Assembly (NCBI GenBank): GCA_963556255.1
Contig: OY744610.1
Span: 60,360,617 to 60,424,616 of the forward strand
DNA: 64,000 bases
Direction of reading: 5' to 3'
From: Allolobophora icterica
Lineage: Eukaryota; Annelida; Clitellata; Crassiclitellata; Lumbricidae
Shown: piece after piece, positions 20,974 to 32,980 of the stretch
How positions within the stretch are numbered: the first letter of the stretch is position 1
Layout: the number at the start of each line of letters is the position of its first letter
Position numbers and translations under genes: made by a program
Notes under the pieces: generated by a model
The model's input: the letters and a program-made list of their open reading frames with translations, nothing else
Told to the model about the DNA's origin: nothing
Database searches by the model: none

Positions 20974-21239
20974 CAGTGCTTTTTTTCTAGAAAAAAAGGT
21001 TCCGGAACGGAACAATAGGTTCCGGAACGCAACAATTATGGGCGGACTAAAATCACGAGAAAAACGGGGTTGGGGGTTGGGAGGGTCTCAATAAACACTG
21101 AAAACAGTTCAAAAACACTTAAATTAAATTAAAATAACTATATTATTGTTTTTATTATTAAAATAAATAAAATATTTTTTAGTAGCTGAAAAAGGTGCCG
21201 GAACGCCGTTCCGGCTCGTTCCGGCTGAAAAAAGCCCTG
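20974..21239. mobile_element. hAT-type MITE with perfect 8-bp target duplication
   Basis: Left end CAGTGCTTTTTTTCTAG, right end GAAAAAAGCCCTG, both followed inward by GGTTCCGGAACG-type blocks. GTTTAAGC is exact at 20966-20973 and 21240-21247. Confidence 0.85.
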
Positions 21240-21279
21240 GTTTAAGCTATAATATAGTCTGCAAATGATAATGTCAAAG

Positions 21280-21375
21280 TACGTTCTCGAGGTGAGTACA
21301 CGCTCTCCAGAGGTAAGTATACTAAAAAATATTTTGTGAGGTGAGTATACGATCTCTAGAAGTGAGCACACTATT
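21280..21375 (+). repeat. MITE fragment with repeated 5' splice-site-like words
   Basis: GAGGTGAGTAC, GAGGTAAGTATAC, GAGGTGAGTATAC and GAAGTGAGCAC occur in one orientation in less than 100 bp. The same words, reversed, occur at 28975-29135 and at 39365 and 42040. Confidence 0.6.
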
Positions 21376-21459
21376 ATGCCCTCGCCTATTAAAATCCGTC
21401 TTAGAAAACAGAGACTTAGATATATAGGTATACGGTGATTGCACTTGTTTACTCATATA

Positions 21460-21850
21460 AGAAGAAGGAGAAGGAGAAGAAGAAAAAGAAGAAGAAGAAG
21501 AAGAAGAAGAAGAAGAAGAAGAAGAAGAAGAAGAAGAAGGAGGAGGAGGAGAAGGAGGAGGAGGAGGAGAAGGAGAAGGAGAAGGAGAAGGAGAAGAAGA
21601 AGAAGAAGAAGAAGAAGAAGAAAAAAAAGAAGAAGAAGAAAGAAGAAAGAAGAAGAAGGAGGAGGAGGAGATGGAGATGGAGAAGGAGAAGGAGAACAAG
21701 AACAAGAACAAGAAGATGGAGAAGGAGAAGGAGGAGGAGAAGGAGAAGGTGAAGGAGAAGCAGGGAGAAGGAAGAAGAACATGAAGAACAACAACAACAA
21801 GGGGAAGAAGAAGAAGAAGAAGAAGAAGAAGAAGAAGAAGAAGAAGAACG
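21460..21850. repeat. Polypurine (GAA/GGA)n tract
   Basis: About 390 bp of nearly pure purine on the plus strand, able to form triplex DNA. Long Lys/Arg/Glu or Ser/Leu open frames here are artefacts. Confidence 0.95.
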
Positions 21851-21879
21851 GGCCCCTCTTTTCAGATTGGGTCCCGGCC

Positions 21880-22290
21880 CGGGCAGCTTCGGGGCCTCAA
21901 GTTGAAAATCTGTAAAACTTGACCAGTGCGAAAAAGTCCACGGGGTCCCATTTGAGTAATCTGTTGGATGAAGCCGAACTGTGAAGTAATAATTATGTAC
22001 GCCAAAGATCTGATGTATATATTGCACCTCTTAGAGACCGCAGGAAGACAGACGGTAGAAAGGGAGGGTGATAGACCAAGCAAATAGACCACTTGAACGA
22101 TTTTCACGAGAGGCACCCTTTAGACACTCTTTAGGCCTCTTTAGTCCGGGCAGTACTTAGCAACAGGAATGTTTGCATTTGAAGATATCTACAGGACTGA
22201 CCGTTCGTGTGACAGAGTGAGGAAGTCCGGAAGGTAGGTGCATTGAATGTTGTTTGGCGCACTCCTCTAATCTTATGACTTTTATAGCTC
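21880..22290. other. No gene recognised
   Basis: Unremarkable DNA between two long microsatellites. A line of phrases such as GGGCCTCAAGTTGAAAATCTG resembles transposon text but no ends were found. Confidence 0.4.
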
Positions 22291-22330
22291 CTTTATAAGG
22301 CATCGATCGATGTTCTGTTCAAGTAACATA

Positions 22331-22545
<215 letters not shown>

Positions 22546-22959
22546 GACCCCACGCAGAAGCTATAGACGTAGTGCTGAACTTGAGAATCGTATGTTAAAG
22601 CAAGGCAGACAGAGAGGCCAGGTCTCCACATACAATTTGACTATATAATTAATTACATCGAACCGTATCAGCTCCAGCAACAGGTTGCCCATGTGACCGA
22701 ACAGGTGGTGGCGAGACGAAACTGAAATGAGATGCTTCGGCTTGGATGGTTAACCAAATACAGTGACCAAATATAAAGAGACAGACAAAGGGGCCCATAT
22801 AGACACACCGACAGAGGACCATAGGAACACACAGTCGTACACAGACTATGACACAGTGCCGGATTTAGGCATGAGCTACAAAAACTGCAGCTTCGGTTCT
22901 CACAGTTCTCGGAGGCCTCAAGCAAATTCAGATATTTTGGGAGGGAGCTTTTATAATTT

Positions 22960-23035
22960 TTTTATGTCTACTATATATATATGTATATATATATTCAGAT
23001 ATTTTCTGAATATATATATATATATATATATAATG
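22960..23035. repeat. (TA)n and TATA-rich hairpin
   Basis: TATATATATGTATATATATA, then ATTCAGATATTTTCTGAAT palindrome and a further TA run. Confidence 0.8.
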
Positions 23036-23339
23036 CTGAACCTTTAAATTCCAATTCCATCTCGCCTGAGTAAATGCATTCATATGAAAATAATTTGAAT
23101 TTTCACTCTAAATGCTTTGCTATTAAATAATTAAAAGGCATATAATTATATGCTTTAAAGTTTTGTGAGACCTCTCGTGTAATTTTTATAACAAGCGGCC
23201 TCCAAGCTGTTATTGCTTAGGGCCTCACCAAGTCTAAATCCGGCACTGATTAGACACCTATAGACCTGCGGCGAGCTACATTGTATTGTATTTAAACATT
23301 TATATACATGGGCTGCACAGACACCATCGTCATTATCAC

Positions 23340-23560
23340 CATTGTCAATATCTTGTTCTTGTTCCTGTGACTGTTCTTGTTTCTGTTCTTGTTTTTCTTG
23401 TTCTTGTTCTTCTTGTTCTTGTTCTTGTTCTTGTTCTTCTTCTTCTTCTTCTGCCATTGTTTTTTCTTCTCTTTCTTCGCTTTCTTCTTCTTCTTCTTTT
23501 CTTCTTCTGTTTTTCTTCTTCTTTCTTCTTCTTCGTTTTCTTCTTCAAGTTCTTGGTAGA
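23340..23560. repeat. Polypyrimidine (TTC/TTG)n tract
   Basis: CTTGTTCTTGTTCTTC-type repeats on the plus strand, opposite strand bias to the tract at 21460. Confidence 0.9.
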
Positions 23561-23839
23561 GGCTAAAAAGTAGGGTAAACGACCAAACTGGCCTTGAAGT
23601 TAAAGCCCTTCCAACTGCGTTAACCTGACGTCAGTGCTTGCTGTACAAACAGCTTGAATATCATTGAATTCGATCCGAGTGTTTAGTTGGATCTTGTCCA
23701 TCCGAAAGCCATTAATTTTATCAATGTCATCGTTACACATGTACATGACATTGTACTTCAATATCGGTTTTTAACGATGCAGATCCTGTATGAATCACCT
23801 TATCTTTTACAATCGACTCAAGTGCTATACAAAGTCAAA

Positions 23840-23925
23840 TACATATATATATATATATATATATACATATATATACATATATACATATATACATATGTAT
23901 GTATATATGTATATATACGTATAGA
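23840..23925. repeat. (TA)n microsatellite
   Basis: TATATA runs with CATATATA variants. Confidence 0.9.
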
Positions 23926-23980
23926 GTTGTGTGCGTGTTTAATACTGTGTTTGGCTTGTACGTTGTAGGCATATGTAGTA

Positions 23981-24060
23981 GGGGGACGCGGTGGTGTAGT
24001 GGTGTAAGTCGGCGCCTTGTAACCGGAGGGTTGCGGGTTCGAATCCACCTCAAGCCACTG
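23981..24060 (+). mobile_element. tRNA-derived SINE head
   Basis: GACGCGGTGGTGTAGTGG, then GGCGCCTTGTAACCGGAGG and GGTTCGAATCC, close to the SINE at 10802. The body is short and degenerate after about 24085. Confidence 0.65.
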
Positions 24061-24354
24061 CGTAGCGACCCAAGTGCTTCTGAATCGTTGCTTCGATCTA
24101 ATCGACTGTACGAAATACGGCACTCTAATCTCTAGTATTTATTTATTTATTTATATGCATGCATATGCTTATTCGTGTCCCTGCGCGTATGTGCCTGTAT
24201 GTGTATACCTATGTGTATGTGTGTATGTGATTATAATAAAGGCCTGTAATAATAATTAGTAACTTCTATCGTGCCAGTGTCTAATGCACCGTTGTGCACT
24301 CGACATACTAATCATACACAAGCCGTAATCCAGAAGATCAGTCCGTAAGAAACA

Positions 24355-24765
24355 CACTGTGTGTTTGTCTCTGTGTGTGCGTGCATGTGTGTATATGTCG
24401 GCGTGTGTGTGTCTGCGTGTGTATGTGTGCCTGTGCGTGTATGTGTGTATGCGTGTGTGTGTGTCGGTGTGTGTGCGTGCGTGCGTACTTCTGCGTGTGT
24501 GTATGTCTGCGTGTGTATGTCTGCGTGTATGTCTGCGTGTGTGTCTGTGTGTCTGTGTTTACCTGCGTGTGTGTGTCTGTGGGTGTGTCTGCGTGTATGT
24601 GTGTCTGCGCGTGTACGTCTGCGTGTGTGTGAGTCTGTGTGTGAGTCTGTGTGTGTGTCTGCGTGTGTGTGTGTCTGCGTGTGTGTCTGTGTGTGTGTCT
24701 GCGTGTGTGTGTCTGCGTGTGTGTCTGTGTGTGTGTCTGCGTGAGTGTGTCTGCGTATGTTTGGA
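24355..24765. repeat. (GT)n/(TGTGTCTGCG)n repeat
   Basis: Imperfect GT repeat with periodic CTGCGTGTGTGT units over about 400 bp. Confidence 0.95.
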
Positions 24766-25037
24766 AGCACAACAGGATTTGAACTAGATACGAGAGTGTT
24801 GGTTCTGAGAAGTGACCCAGAAAGGAATGTGGATGATTCAGCGATGAGTTCACGATTCGATGCAAAGTGGAACGACCGCATTTCAACATCCGCGGCCAAC
24901 GGAGTGCAGTTAAACGATATTATTTTACTCGTCTTCTCATTCGTTAAGGAACCGTGGATCTTAAAGCTATTTCATACGTATGTACAACACTTGTTTTATA
25001 TATAGGCCTATATATATACATTTCTTATGTGTTGTCT

Positions 25038-25038
25038 T

Positions 25039-25112
<74 letters not shown>

Positions 25113-25300
25113 ACACACACACACACGCACGCACACACAAACACACACACACACACACACACACGCACGCACGCACACACCCACACACACACACACACGC
25201 ACGCACGCAAACACACACACACACACACGCACGCACGCACACACAAATACACACAAACACACACACAAACACACGCACAAACACGCACACACATATAAAA
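25038..25300. repeat. (AC)n/(GCAC)n microsatellite
   Basis: CA repeats with GCACGCAC segments, potential Z-DNA; a GT repeat of opposite strand follows at 25395-25480. Confidence 0.95.
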
Positions 25301-25394
25301 ATATATATAGTTTGTATATATATAATAATATACATACTGTCTTATAGAGCTGATGTCATGCTTGTTGATATCGCCCAAAGCAATGCGGTATACA

Positions 25395-25434
<40 letters not shown>

Positions 25435-25744
25435 GTGTGTAGGTGTGTGTACGCGCGCGTAGGTGTGTTTGTGTGTGACCGCCGGTATGTCTGCTTGCTT
25501 CTGTATGCCCGTCCGTATGTCTGCTTGTCTGTCTGTCTATCTGTTTGTCTGCCTTCCAGCCTGCCTGCTTGTATGTCTGTTGAATCATGCATTGCTCAAG
25601 AGCCTCGTGCTCAATAGCAATTAACACTCGAGGCAGTATATCGAGATTGACACAGACTTCGACCAAGGCTATGCACACAAAACGATCGCACCATATCACA
25701 AGAGGGGGACATCTTCGCTGGTGAACTGAAGACAATCTCGTCTG

Positions 25745-26640
25745 CATACCTACCTACCTATCGAATTACCTACACTAGATATATACCTGCTTACTTACTT
25801 ATCTATCGAATTACCTACGGTAGATAATTATACCAGTGCGATTCTCGTTAACGATAACCGTTGGATAACGGTAACGAAAATGTTCGTTAACGATAAATTT
25901 AAATGTAAAGTAAAGATATCGTTGACTATAACTAAAATAACACTTACTAAAATTCATCATTATTTTCGTTAACAAAAATGAAAAGTGTAATATCGACAAA
26001 CATGAGAATGTGAAAATGCACTACAACTAATGACCTATGACCTATGTTCACCCCGGATGTCGGTGAAGTTGAAGCGTCGTGTATTCAGGAAGCTGACTGC
26101 ACCCACTCTTCAAAGCCTTTCGAAGCTCTAAGCAAATTGTGGAACGCGTATTAACATGCACAGCTGCTGCTTCTGTAGGCCATTTCGCTTAGGCCTAGCC
26201 TTATTGTGACTAAGTACTAACTAAAATAAAACTCCAGTAACTATAGCTAAAGTAATGCTAACTTACTATTATTAACTATAACTAAAATGAGAAACCATTA
26301 ACTATAACTGTAACTGTAACTAAAATAAAATCTGTACGAAGAATCACACTGATATATACCTATACCTGCTGACCTACCTATCGAATTACCTGCAGAGCTA
26401 GGCCTATATACCTGCCTACGTATACCTATCTATCGAATTACCTACAGCGGCTATATAGTATATACATACCTACGTATACATTGCTGCCTATCGAATTACC
26501 TACAGTATATCTACCTAACTATACTTACCTGTCGAATTACGTACAGTATACCTACCTAACTACCTACCTATTGCATTACCTACAGTAGATACCTACTTAC
26601 CTACCTATTGAATTACCTACAGCACCTAAATACTTGCCTA
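25745..26640. repeat. Minisatellite (CCTACCTATCGAATTACCTA) interrupted by a hAT
   Basis: Units of about 40 bp with TATCGAATTACCTACAG flank the hAT at 25834-26351. The same array is at 37499-37595 and 38140-38440 in unit 2. Confidence 0.8.
25834..26351. mobile_element. hAT-type MITE, unit 1 copy
   Basis: Ends CAGTGCGATTCTCGT and ACGAAGAATCACACTG; interior made of GTTAACGATAACC and AACTATAACTAAAAT words. Flanks AATTATAC and ATATATAC match at 6 of 8. A paralogous copy is at 37596-38134, so it predates the duplication. Confidence 0.7.
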
Positions 26641-27142
26641 ACTATATTCGACTTTATATACATTCTTAAACGCATGTAGGCCTATGCATATTCACTTAAC
26701 TTAAATGTAAAATATAAATTACACGGTTTTCTGTAGCGAATGTGTGACCCCGACTTCTACTCATTTTCAATGAATTGATGGGTGAGCTCGTTAACCACCG
26801 CTTCCCGTTCGAGTCCCCGTGTAGGACCCTGCTAGACCGACCGTATGGACGTCGTGCGGATTAGGCCTAAATGTAAATGTAAATCTCCGAAATATCTCAG
26901 CGCTACACAAAAGCTACCGTTGGGGAGACCAGCTTAAACACCGGCGCTATATAAAATCAACTCCGCAATAGCCAGGTTGTTTGTTCCGTTTAGGTGCCAG
27001 GTCAGGATCCTGGGATGTCAAGCCGACGAGTTTCTCTTTAACTGGCGTTATATAAATTCGCATTTAGGCCCTACTACTACAATTACCGTCAAATCTCAGT
27101 TCTCGTAAACCTGTTCAGATTGCGTCGTATAGTGGCCGTCAT
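26641..27142. other. Non-coding, contains SINE-like fragments
   Basis: GAATTGATGGGTGAGCTCG and CGCTTCCCGTTCGAG (26760-26860) belong to the dispersed SINE-like family; GGCGCTATATAAAATC (26942) and GGCGTTATATAAATTC (27043) are SINE-type ends. Recurs at 38500-39000. Confidence 0.5.
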
Positions 27143-27236
27143 AATAAGCTTTAATTGTAACAAACTTTAATTGTAATAAACTTTAATTGTAATAAGCTTT
27201 AATTGTAATAAGCTTTAATTGTAATAAGCTTTAACT
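27143..27236. repeat. 16-bp minisatellite (TAATAAGCTTTAATTG)
   Basis: Six near-identical units; the unit 2 counterpart is at about 39016-39092 with four to five. Confidence 0.9.
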
Positions 27237-27761
27237 ATGCTGGTGGACTGAATTGCGCGGATATTGTAGGCTAGGCTAATTTGATCCGCTTACAATTTCT
27301 TTTTCTGTGCCTATACATTATTTCATATACATTTTCATTTTCTATATTACACGTATACAGAGACATTATTTATTGCTTCTTGCTATTGTGATTAATAACA
27401 ATTCAATTAGGCTAATTATTATGGTGATCTTCTCTTATAATTATAATTAGTTACTTTTGTTGCGCCGGAGTCTAAATGCACAAAGCATTAACCAATGGCG
27501 CACCAAAACCAAGCTGTAACCAGGTCAATATACAGAAGATTAGTCCGTAAGACAGAGAGGTAGCCTATATGGTAGATAAGAAATTTGAAAGAGACCAGTT
27601 TTAAGTTGAGAACGAAGTGACGCAAGAGACTGAACTTGACGACGTTGGCCATGACGCAACGCCCGAGAATACCCTTGGTACTTTGCGCTTAGCTTTAGAA
27701 TAGCGATTTTGGATTATGGAGTGGAAATTATATTATTATCGGCCTATACATACATACGGGA

Positions 27762-28065
27762 GTACGCGATAGTTTAGTGGTTATGCGCTGGGCTGTCAGC
27801 CGAGAGGTCGGGGTTCAAATCCTCGTTGGGGCAAAAAGTTGTTTCGAGATTTCAGCTTCACCTGCGCCCCCTAGCCAACTCAGTTATGATGAGTACACTG
27901 ACCGTACACTGTCGGTGGGAAGATGAGACGGCGAGGGAGAGGACTTGCCAACCGCCCTCGTATGCCGAGGCTAAGAGAAATGAAGTCGATGACACTTCAC
28001 ACTCGTGGCTGCCTCTGGGTGTTAGCTTAAGGGGCTGCACTTCTTCTGTACGTACTATTACATAA
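27762..28065 (+). mobile_element. tRNA(Asp)-like SINE, full length
   Basis: Head with GATAGTTTAGTGGTT and box B GGTTCAAATCC (27812-27822), then a body ending with GGCTGCCTCTGGG and GCTTAAGGGGCTGC. Four more copies: 33166 (5'-truncated), 33473, 51323 and 62564. Those at 27762 and 62564 are each followed by the same minisatellite. Confidence 0.75.
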
Positions 28066-28345
28066 ATGTTACAGTATATAACATGTAGCATGCATGTTAC
28101 AGTATAACATATACGTAACAGTATATAAGATGTAACATACATGTTACAGTATAACATACACGTTACAGTATATAACTGTAACATACATTTTACAGTATAA
28201 TATACACGTGACAGTATAACATACACGTTACAGTATAAAACTTGTAGCTTACATGTGACAATCTAGCATACACGTTTCATTATATAACATGTAACATACA
28301 CGTTACAGTAAGTAGCATGTAATAATTATAATGTTACATCACACC
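28040..28345. repeat. Minisatellite (ACATGTTACAGTATAACATACACGTTACAGTATATA type)
   Basis: About 36-bp units containing TGTTACAGTATA and CACGTTACAGTATA. It follows a SINE directly; the same pair occurs at 62564-63317. Confidence 0.85.
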
Positions 28346-28936
28346 ATACATATTATCAGGGTGGGGGTGGGGCGATTTGTTGGGACTAGTTGAGTCTTTC
28401 TCTTACGCGACAGGTCTTCTTTGCTAACAGTGCGTCCAGCCAGAAATCGCAACCAGTTTCTATATTGAACACTTTGAGTACCGTACAACAAATAGTAACA
28501 GAAACAGGAAACAAACGAGACAGAAATAAAAAAGGAAAAAGAAAAAAAGAAAAAGACAGAGCATTAATTATAGTCCTCAGCAGATCAGCGAAAGTACGTC
28601 TGATGTGTACATGGCATCAACATGTTTGTAATAATTGTAGGCTAATAATAATAAATTACTATATGGCTGAGTAGGCCTAATAGCATCAGATTTATTCATG
28701 AATACCAAAGCAAGCCAGCCATCATTATGGTAGTTATCTAATAAGTAGGCTACGTCCACAGCAGATATAATGAATTGCAACATTGACGGAAAAGTACAAA
28801 TGAAAATACAATTTACAACGACGTACTTTCGCCAGAAAAGCAAAATTCAGTTTACCTTGACCATTGATGAAAACTTTCAACACTTTCCGCTTTCTTAAAC
28901 CCGGTTATATATATATATGACGATATAGGCCTACGT
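28346..28936. other. No gene recognised
   Basis: AT-rich non-coding stretch with no clear repeat family. The unit 2 copy lacks the equivalent of about 27523-29075. Confidence 0.4.
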
Positions 28937-29150
28937 AGGGCTGTTGTCGAGGGTATACGCGGGTATACAGCATGTACTCACCTCTAGAGACCGTATACTC
29001 GCCTCACAAACTATTTGTACTCACATCTAATTTGTTTCGGAAAAGTAACCGTTAGCGTATGCTCATTGCTCACCTCTAATTTATTTCGGGAAACTAACCG
29101 GTAGCTTACTAGCGTGTACTCACCTCTAATTTTACCACTACAGCCCTGGA
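28937..29150. mobile_element. MITE with AGGGCTGT/ACAGCCCT ends
   Basis: Begins AGGGCTGTTGTCGAG and ends CCACTACAGCCCT. It carries GTACTCACCTCTA-type words repeatedly (reverse of a 5' splice-site consensus). It abuts a LINE fragment at 29150. The unit 2 copy (39365-42070) is truncated on the left and split by a hAT. Confidence 0.55.
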
Positions 29151-29350
29151 TATACAGAGTTCCAGCATAGACTGCAGTCAAGACAGGAAGGGCATAGGTC
29201 AACAGGGGCAAGGAGTAGGTCTCTTGTAAGTATATATAATGTAAGATTTCATCAAAATTGGAGGCATGAGACGCAAGACAATTACATGCCCGGTAGAACA
29301 ACTGGTTCAGAGGTATCGACATAAATGTTATTTGTCTACGCCACCCACTT
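29150..29350 (-). pseudogene. LINE reverse-transcriptase C-terminal fragment
   Basis: Minus strand reads FYRACNCLASHASNFDEIL, then QETYSLPLLTYALPVLT, a pattern of invertebrate LINE pol C-termini. A frameshift precedes CWNSVY. The unit 2 copy is at 42062-42250. Confidence 0.55.
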
Positions 29351-29478
29351 AATGGCATAATGCACACCCAAATAATTATATATACATAAACACGCCTTGT
29401 GCGTGTTTCTATTTTTGTGAGCTTTCATAGCATCGGGTTTCCTCTTATTCTCCAGCTGATCTAGACTTTGATGCACCA

Positions 29479-29783
29479 CACTGTGACTACAGTGGCGTCA
29501 CTAGGGTTGGTGTCACCCAGTGCGGTAAGTCATCGTGTCACCCCCACGGACCTCCTCCCTTAGCCCCTTACCATACAATACAGTATCCTTGGTAATTTTT
29601 TTGTATTAAGGGGTTACGAAAAATATTTTTGTTGTTATCTGTTATTATTTTAAAATAATAAATTTCTGCTGAAACTCTCCACAAAAATTGTTTAGACAGC
29701 CATTTTGTCATTTTGGTGTCACCCTCTCTGAAGGTGTCACCCGGTGCGGCCCGCCCCTCCCGAACACCCTAGTGACACCTCTG
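29479..29783. mobile_element. hAT-type MITE, unit 1 copy
   Basis: Contains the inverted pair CAGTGGCGTCACTAGGG and CCCTAGTGACACCTCTG. ATGCACCA flanks it exactly at 29471-29478 and 29784-29791. The counterpart 42414-42710 has AGGCACCA/ATGCACCA flanks, so insertion predates the TLR duplication. Confidence 0.75.
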
Positions 29784-30171
29784 ATGCACCATTCTACATC
29801 TCGTGACTCTTGAGCTATCGCCATTTGTATGGGACACAAAACGCGTTCTCAAGTTGTGTTGACAAGGAGTAGGGCCTACTTACAAGAAGTCCTTGCGTCA
29901 TTTGCCTATTCACTCGAGAGTGCCGTGTTGTTTAGCTCAGCAGCGTTAGGCCTATCGCTCAGCCTAATCAGATAGGCCGATGTTCCAATCCTCCTCTCTC
30001 TATATGGCACACAGACCCATTTCAATTATGTTATCATATATGACATTATTCACCTAAAAGTAATATATAGATGTATGTATATATATATATATATATGCAT
30101 TGCATGTATTACTTACCCGTATATATTTATATAATATATATATATATCTCCATGTATCCGTGTTCATATGC

Positions 30172-30243
30172 CCACACACACACACACACACGCACGAGAG
30201 CACGCACGCACGCACACACACACACACACGCACACACACACAT
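30172..30243. repeat. (AC)n microsatellite upstream of TLR-A
   Basis: Imperfect AC/GC repeat about 180 bp upstream of the TATA box. The TLR-B counterpart (43107-43233) is longer and pure. Confidence 0.9.
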
Positions 30244-30417
30244 TATATCTTTATATCTGCCTGGAGGCCCTATAATATGTCTGTCTGGAGCCTATAGTTT
30301 CGGCCCACACTGCGACCTGCTTGTGTGGTCTAAAGCGCTGACGTAGTGTTATTAATAACCTCGTGGAGTTATCGTAGGAAAATCCGGAAGGAGTCGCATC
30401 TTGTGGACTGGTCTATC

Positions 30418-30424
30418 TATATAA
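30418..30424 (+). promoter_or_regulatory. TATA box of TLR-A
   Basis: TATATAA in a stretch conserved with TLR-B (43389-43395). Just upstream lies GGAAAATCCGGAAGG (TLR-B: GGAAAACCCGGAAGG), which combines a weak Rel/NF-kappaB-like half and an ETS-like CCGGAAG. Function inferred from conservation and spacing only. Confidence 0.5.
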
Positions 30425-30449
30425 CCTCGCATTGCGTCATGCGTCTAGA

Positions 30450-30554
30450 GCGTTGAGGTTGGAGACTGAAGCATCGGACTGTATGTGCGTTAGGATCTCT
30501 TCTTCATTCGGAGTTCATCGATCGCTTTCCTCGGTGAAACACGGAGTAAATGAG
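30450..30554 (+). other. Predicted 5' UTR exon of TLR-A
   Basis: Conserved with 43420-43528. The donor ATGAG/GTACTT at 30554/30555 and an acceptor TTCCTTGCAG ending at 31216 would remove a roughly 660-bp intron that holds a SINE-like repeat. No in-frame coding starts here. Both splice signals are retained in TLR-B (43528/43529 and about 43953). Inference, needs transcripts. Confidence 0.4.
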
Positions 30555-30639
30555 GTACTTAAAATTCGCTAGGCCTATATTAGACTAAGTGTACTGATAT
30601 GTATTTATTTCAAAGGGATTTTAATATCGGGCAAACACG

Positions 30640-30980
30640 GTCCGTTAACGGGGATCTTAAATGGCAGTGGCATCCATTAAAACAGGCAGAGGTGGTTAAT
30701 TGTATGATCTTACCCGAGCAATTTACTCAACAGGTAGCCTGCCTATGTAACGGGGTCAAGACCATAGATCGCTCTAACGTCAATCATCTTCGATATGACG
30801 GCGTCGTTAACTGAAAGTTACAAACCGTAGATCGCTCTAGCACGTTCCGTATGCGAGAACCTTAACTGGCGTGGCACCCATTCAAACGGACTGCGGTGGT
30901 TTGTTAAGGATCTCACCCGATCAATTTACTGAACAGTTAGCAGGGTCGAGACCAACCGGTCGCTATATAAACACGCAAAT
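30640..30980 (+). repeat. SINE-like repeat, two tandem pieces
   Basis: TTAACGGGGATCTTAAATGG, GTGGCACCCATTCAAACGG, AAGGATCTCACCCGATCAAT and CGCTATATAAA words recur; a shorter copy is at 43618-43735. It sits in the predicted 5' UTR intron. Confidence 0.6.
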
Positions 30981-31268
30981 GTACTCTTTTACGTACATAA
31001 GTAGGCCTACATTCGAACAAGGTATCAAGTGGTTAAATTGTTCATCTGGGTGTTGCGGACATCCAATAGGCCCTAATATGAAAAAAGGCATTTGTAACTG
31101 TGTTCCTGTATGTGTTAACGTCCGATTGTGCGCGTCGTTAAATAGTTTCAACTTTCCTCGCAACACATTGAAGTTGTTTCAAAGTTGTCCACAAATGTTA
31201 CATAATTTCCTTGCAGGTTTTTCTTATCGACCTTGCCTTCCTCTTCAGCGAGGATCGAATATCGGACG

Positions 31269-32885
31269 ATGACCTTCAGAACCACAAGTCGATCAGTCCA
31301 CGGTCAAGCGATGAATCACGGTTCTATCCTTGGGCTTCTCCTTCTCCTGATGGTGGTCATGTTACTCGAGACCTTTGCTGTTGGCGATGTTGGTAACACG
31401 TCCACTTTTGCAGAAAGACGCGACCAGGGCCGATGTCCAAGAGGGTGTACCTGTAAGTTTTTTGAGACTTATGCTATGGTCAACTGCAGTCAGAGAGGAC
31501 TGAAAGACGTGCCTTCAAATCTACCATACGACACTCGTTTCCTCTTTCTTGACAGAAACAAAATCGCGACATGGGGCGAATCGGCGAGCTTTCAAAATCT
31601 TAGCCAACTTCAAGTTCTAGATCTCTCCCACAACAAGATCCCGTCCTTGAAGGACGCGTTTTTTCAAAACCTCGGACATCTCCAGATTCTCGATCTCTCC
31701 TTCAACTCGATAAAAGTGACAGGAAACGACGCGTTCGTGGGATTGTCGGAACTGCAGTGCCTGAATCTGTCTTTGAATCCTCTGCCGCCCCTACAGCACG
31801 GATTTTTCTCTCCGCTGGTGCGTTTGACAGAGTTGAACTTGACGAGCACTCGAGTCGCTTTTGAACCAGAGGCGTTTCTTAATCTGACCAATTTGCGAAA
31901 GTTTGTCTTTCGCCAGAATCGTCTTTTGAAGTTTCCGAAATTCGGCTACCGTTACCGCAATGCCAGCCTCTTTCCTAACCTGGTTGAACTCTACCTGAGT
32001 CGGAACAGCCTCGAATCGTTTAACTCGTTCGGTTTGGAATCGCTCGAATTTCTGTCAGTGGGTTCGAACAAGATCGACGTGATGCATGCGTACACGTTAG
32101 ACCACTTCAAAAATCTGAAGAGCATATCGCTCTTCGATAACATGCTCCGGCATATCAACCCCACGGCATTCTGTTCGAAAACACTTAGGAAACTTGACCT
32201 GAGCTTTTCCCGGTTCATTCTCTCCGTCAAGACGAGGAACGTGTTCAAGTGCATTCCCAATCTGGAGGAGCTCCAGCTGATCAACATCCAGGTCTCCAGG
32301 GTTCGCCATCCGTTCAGGAATCTCACGAATCTGAAGAAACTGAACATGGGAGGCACGGGAATCGGCGACGTTGAGGCGCTGAAAATGCTGCCCGACTTGA
32401 AACGGCTCGAGTGGTTGTCGCTCAACCACAACACGATCCACAAACTCCGCAGGGGAGTCTTCGCGAACTTTGCCAAGACGCTGAAGGTCCTTGCTCTCGG
32501 CAGCAACCGCATCACGACGCTAAACATCACCTCGCTTCCGGAGACGCTGTGGAAAACCCTGGAGAGTATCGACCTATCGGATAATCCCTTCACGTGCGAC
32601 TGCCAGCTGGTTTGGTTTCTTCGCTGGTTGTCTACCACCAACGTTACCATCACCAAGTGGCAAAAAGACCCGAAGCAATACCAGTGCACCGCACCGGCAC
32701 CACTGAGAAAGAAGGCGCTGAAATTTCTGAAACACCCAACCGAGAGGGATTGCTTCGAAGCACCGATTGACTGGTACCTACTGTCCGTTTTTCTGATCTC
32801 CCTTGCTGCCTCCGCTTCGTCGACCATCGGTTCTGTTCTGTACCGGTTCAGGTGGTACGTGAAGTACTGGTATTTCAAGTACAAG
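31269..32885 (+). CDS. Toll-like receptor A, exon 1: ectodomain and transmembrane
   Basis: 539 codons from the ATG at 31269, the first ATG shared by both copies. A signal peptide (core about residues 20-33), an N-terminal cap with CPRGCTC (residues 56-62), about 15 leucine-rich repeats (for example LQVLDLSHNKI), one C-terminal cap (CDCQLVWFLRW and later C..ERDCF), and a transmembrane helix (about 502-525) with RFRWYVKYWYFKYK on the cytosolic side. The single cap puts it with V-type receptors, as in vertebrates. Function: surface or endosomal pattern recognition, ligand unknown. Donor AAG/GTACTT at 32885/32886, phase 0, joining 33967; total 711 residues. A longer frame upstream starts with TTG and is not used. 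Confidence 0.9.
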
Positions 32886-32980
32886 GTACTTATTCAAATC
32901 CTTATAACGCTTTTAGTGTTTAGTATTAATTTCTGAAGATACAAGATGCTTCCTGAAATCAACATTTTTAATTTTTCATA

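Noticed and set aside
21322..22027. Lys/Arg/Glu-rich and Ser/Leu-rich frames
   Set aside because: Artefacts of a polypurine tract; all frames are open because the repeat has no stops.
25038..25300. CRISPR-like regular repeats
   Set aside because: Dinucleotide and tetranucleotide repeats without spacers, in an animal genome.
24312..25747. Thr-His and Val-Cys repeat proteins
   Set aside because: Both strands of AC/GT microsatellites.
27762..27835. Possible functional aspartate tRNA gene
   Set aside because: Same reason; five dispersed copies share a common non-tRNA body.
31991..32884. 297-codon frame on the minus strand across TLR-A exon 1
   Set aside because: Shadow of the receptor reading frame; no domain and no matching feature apart from the duplicated shadow in TLR-B.
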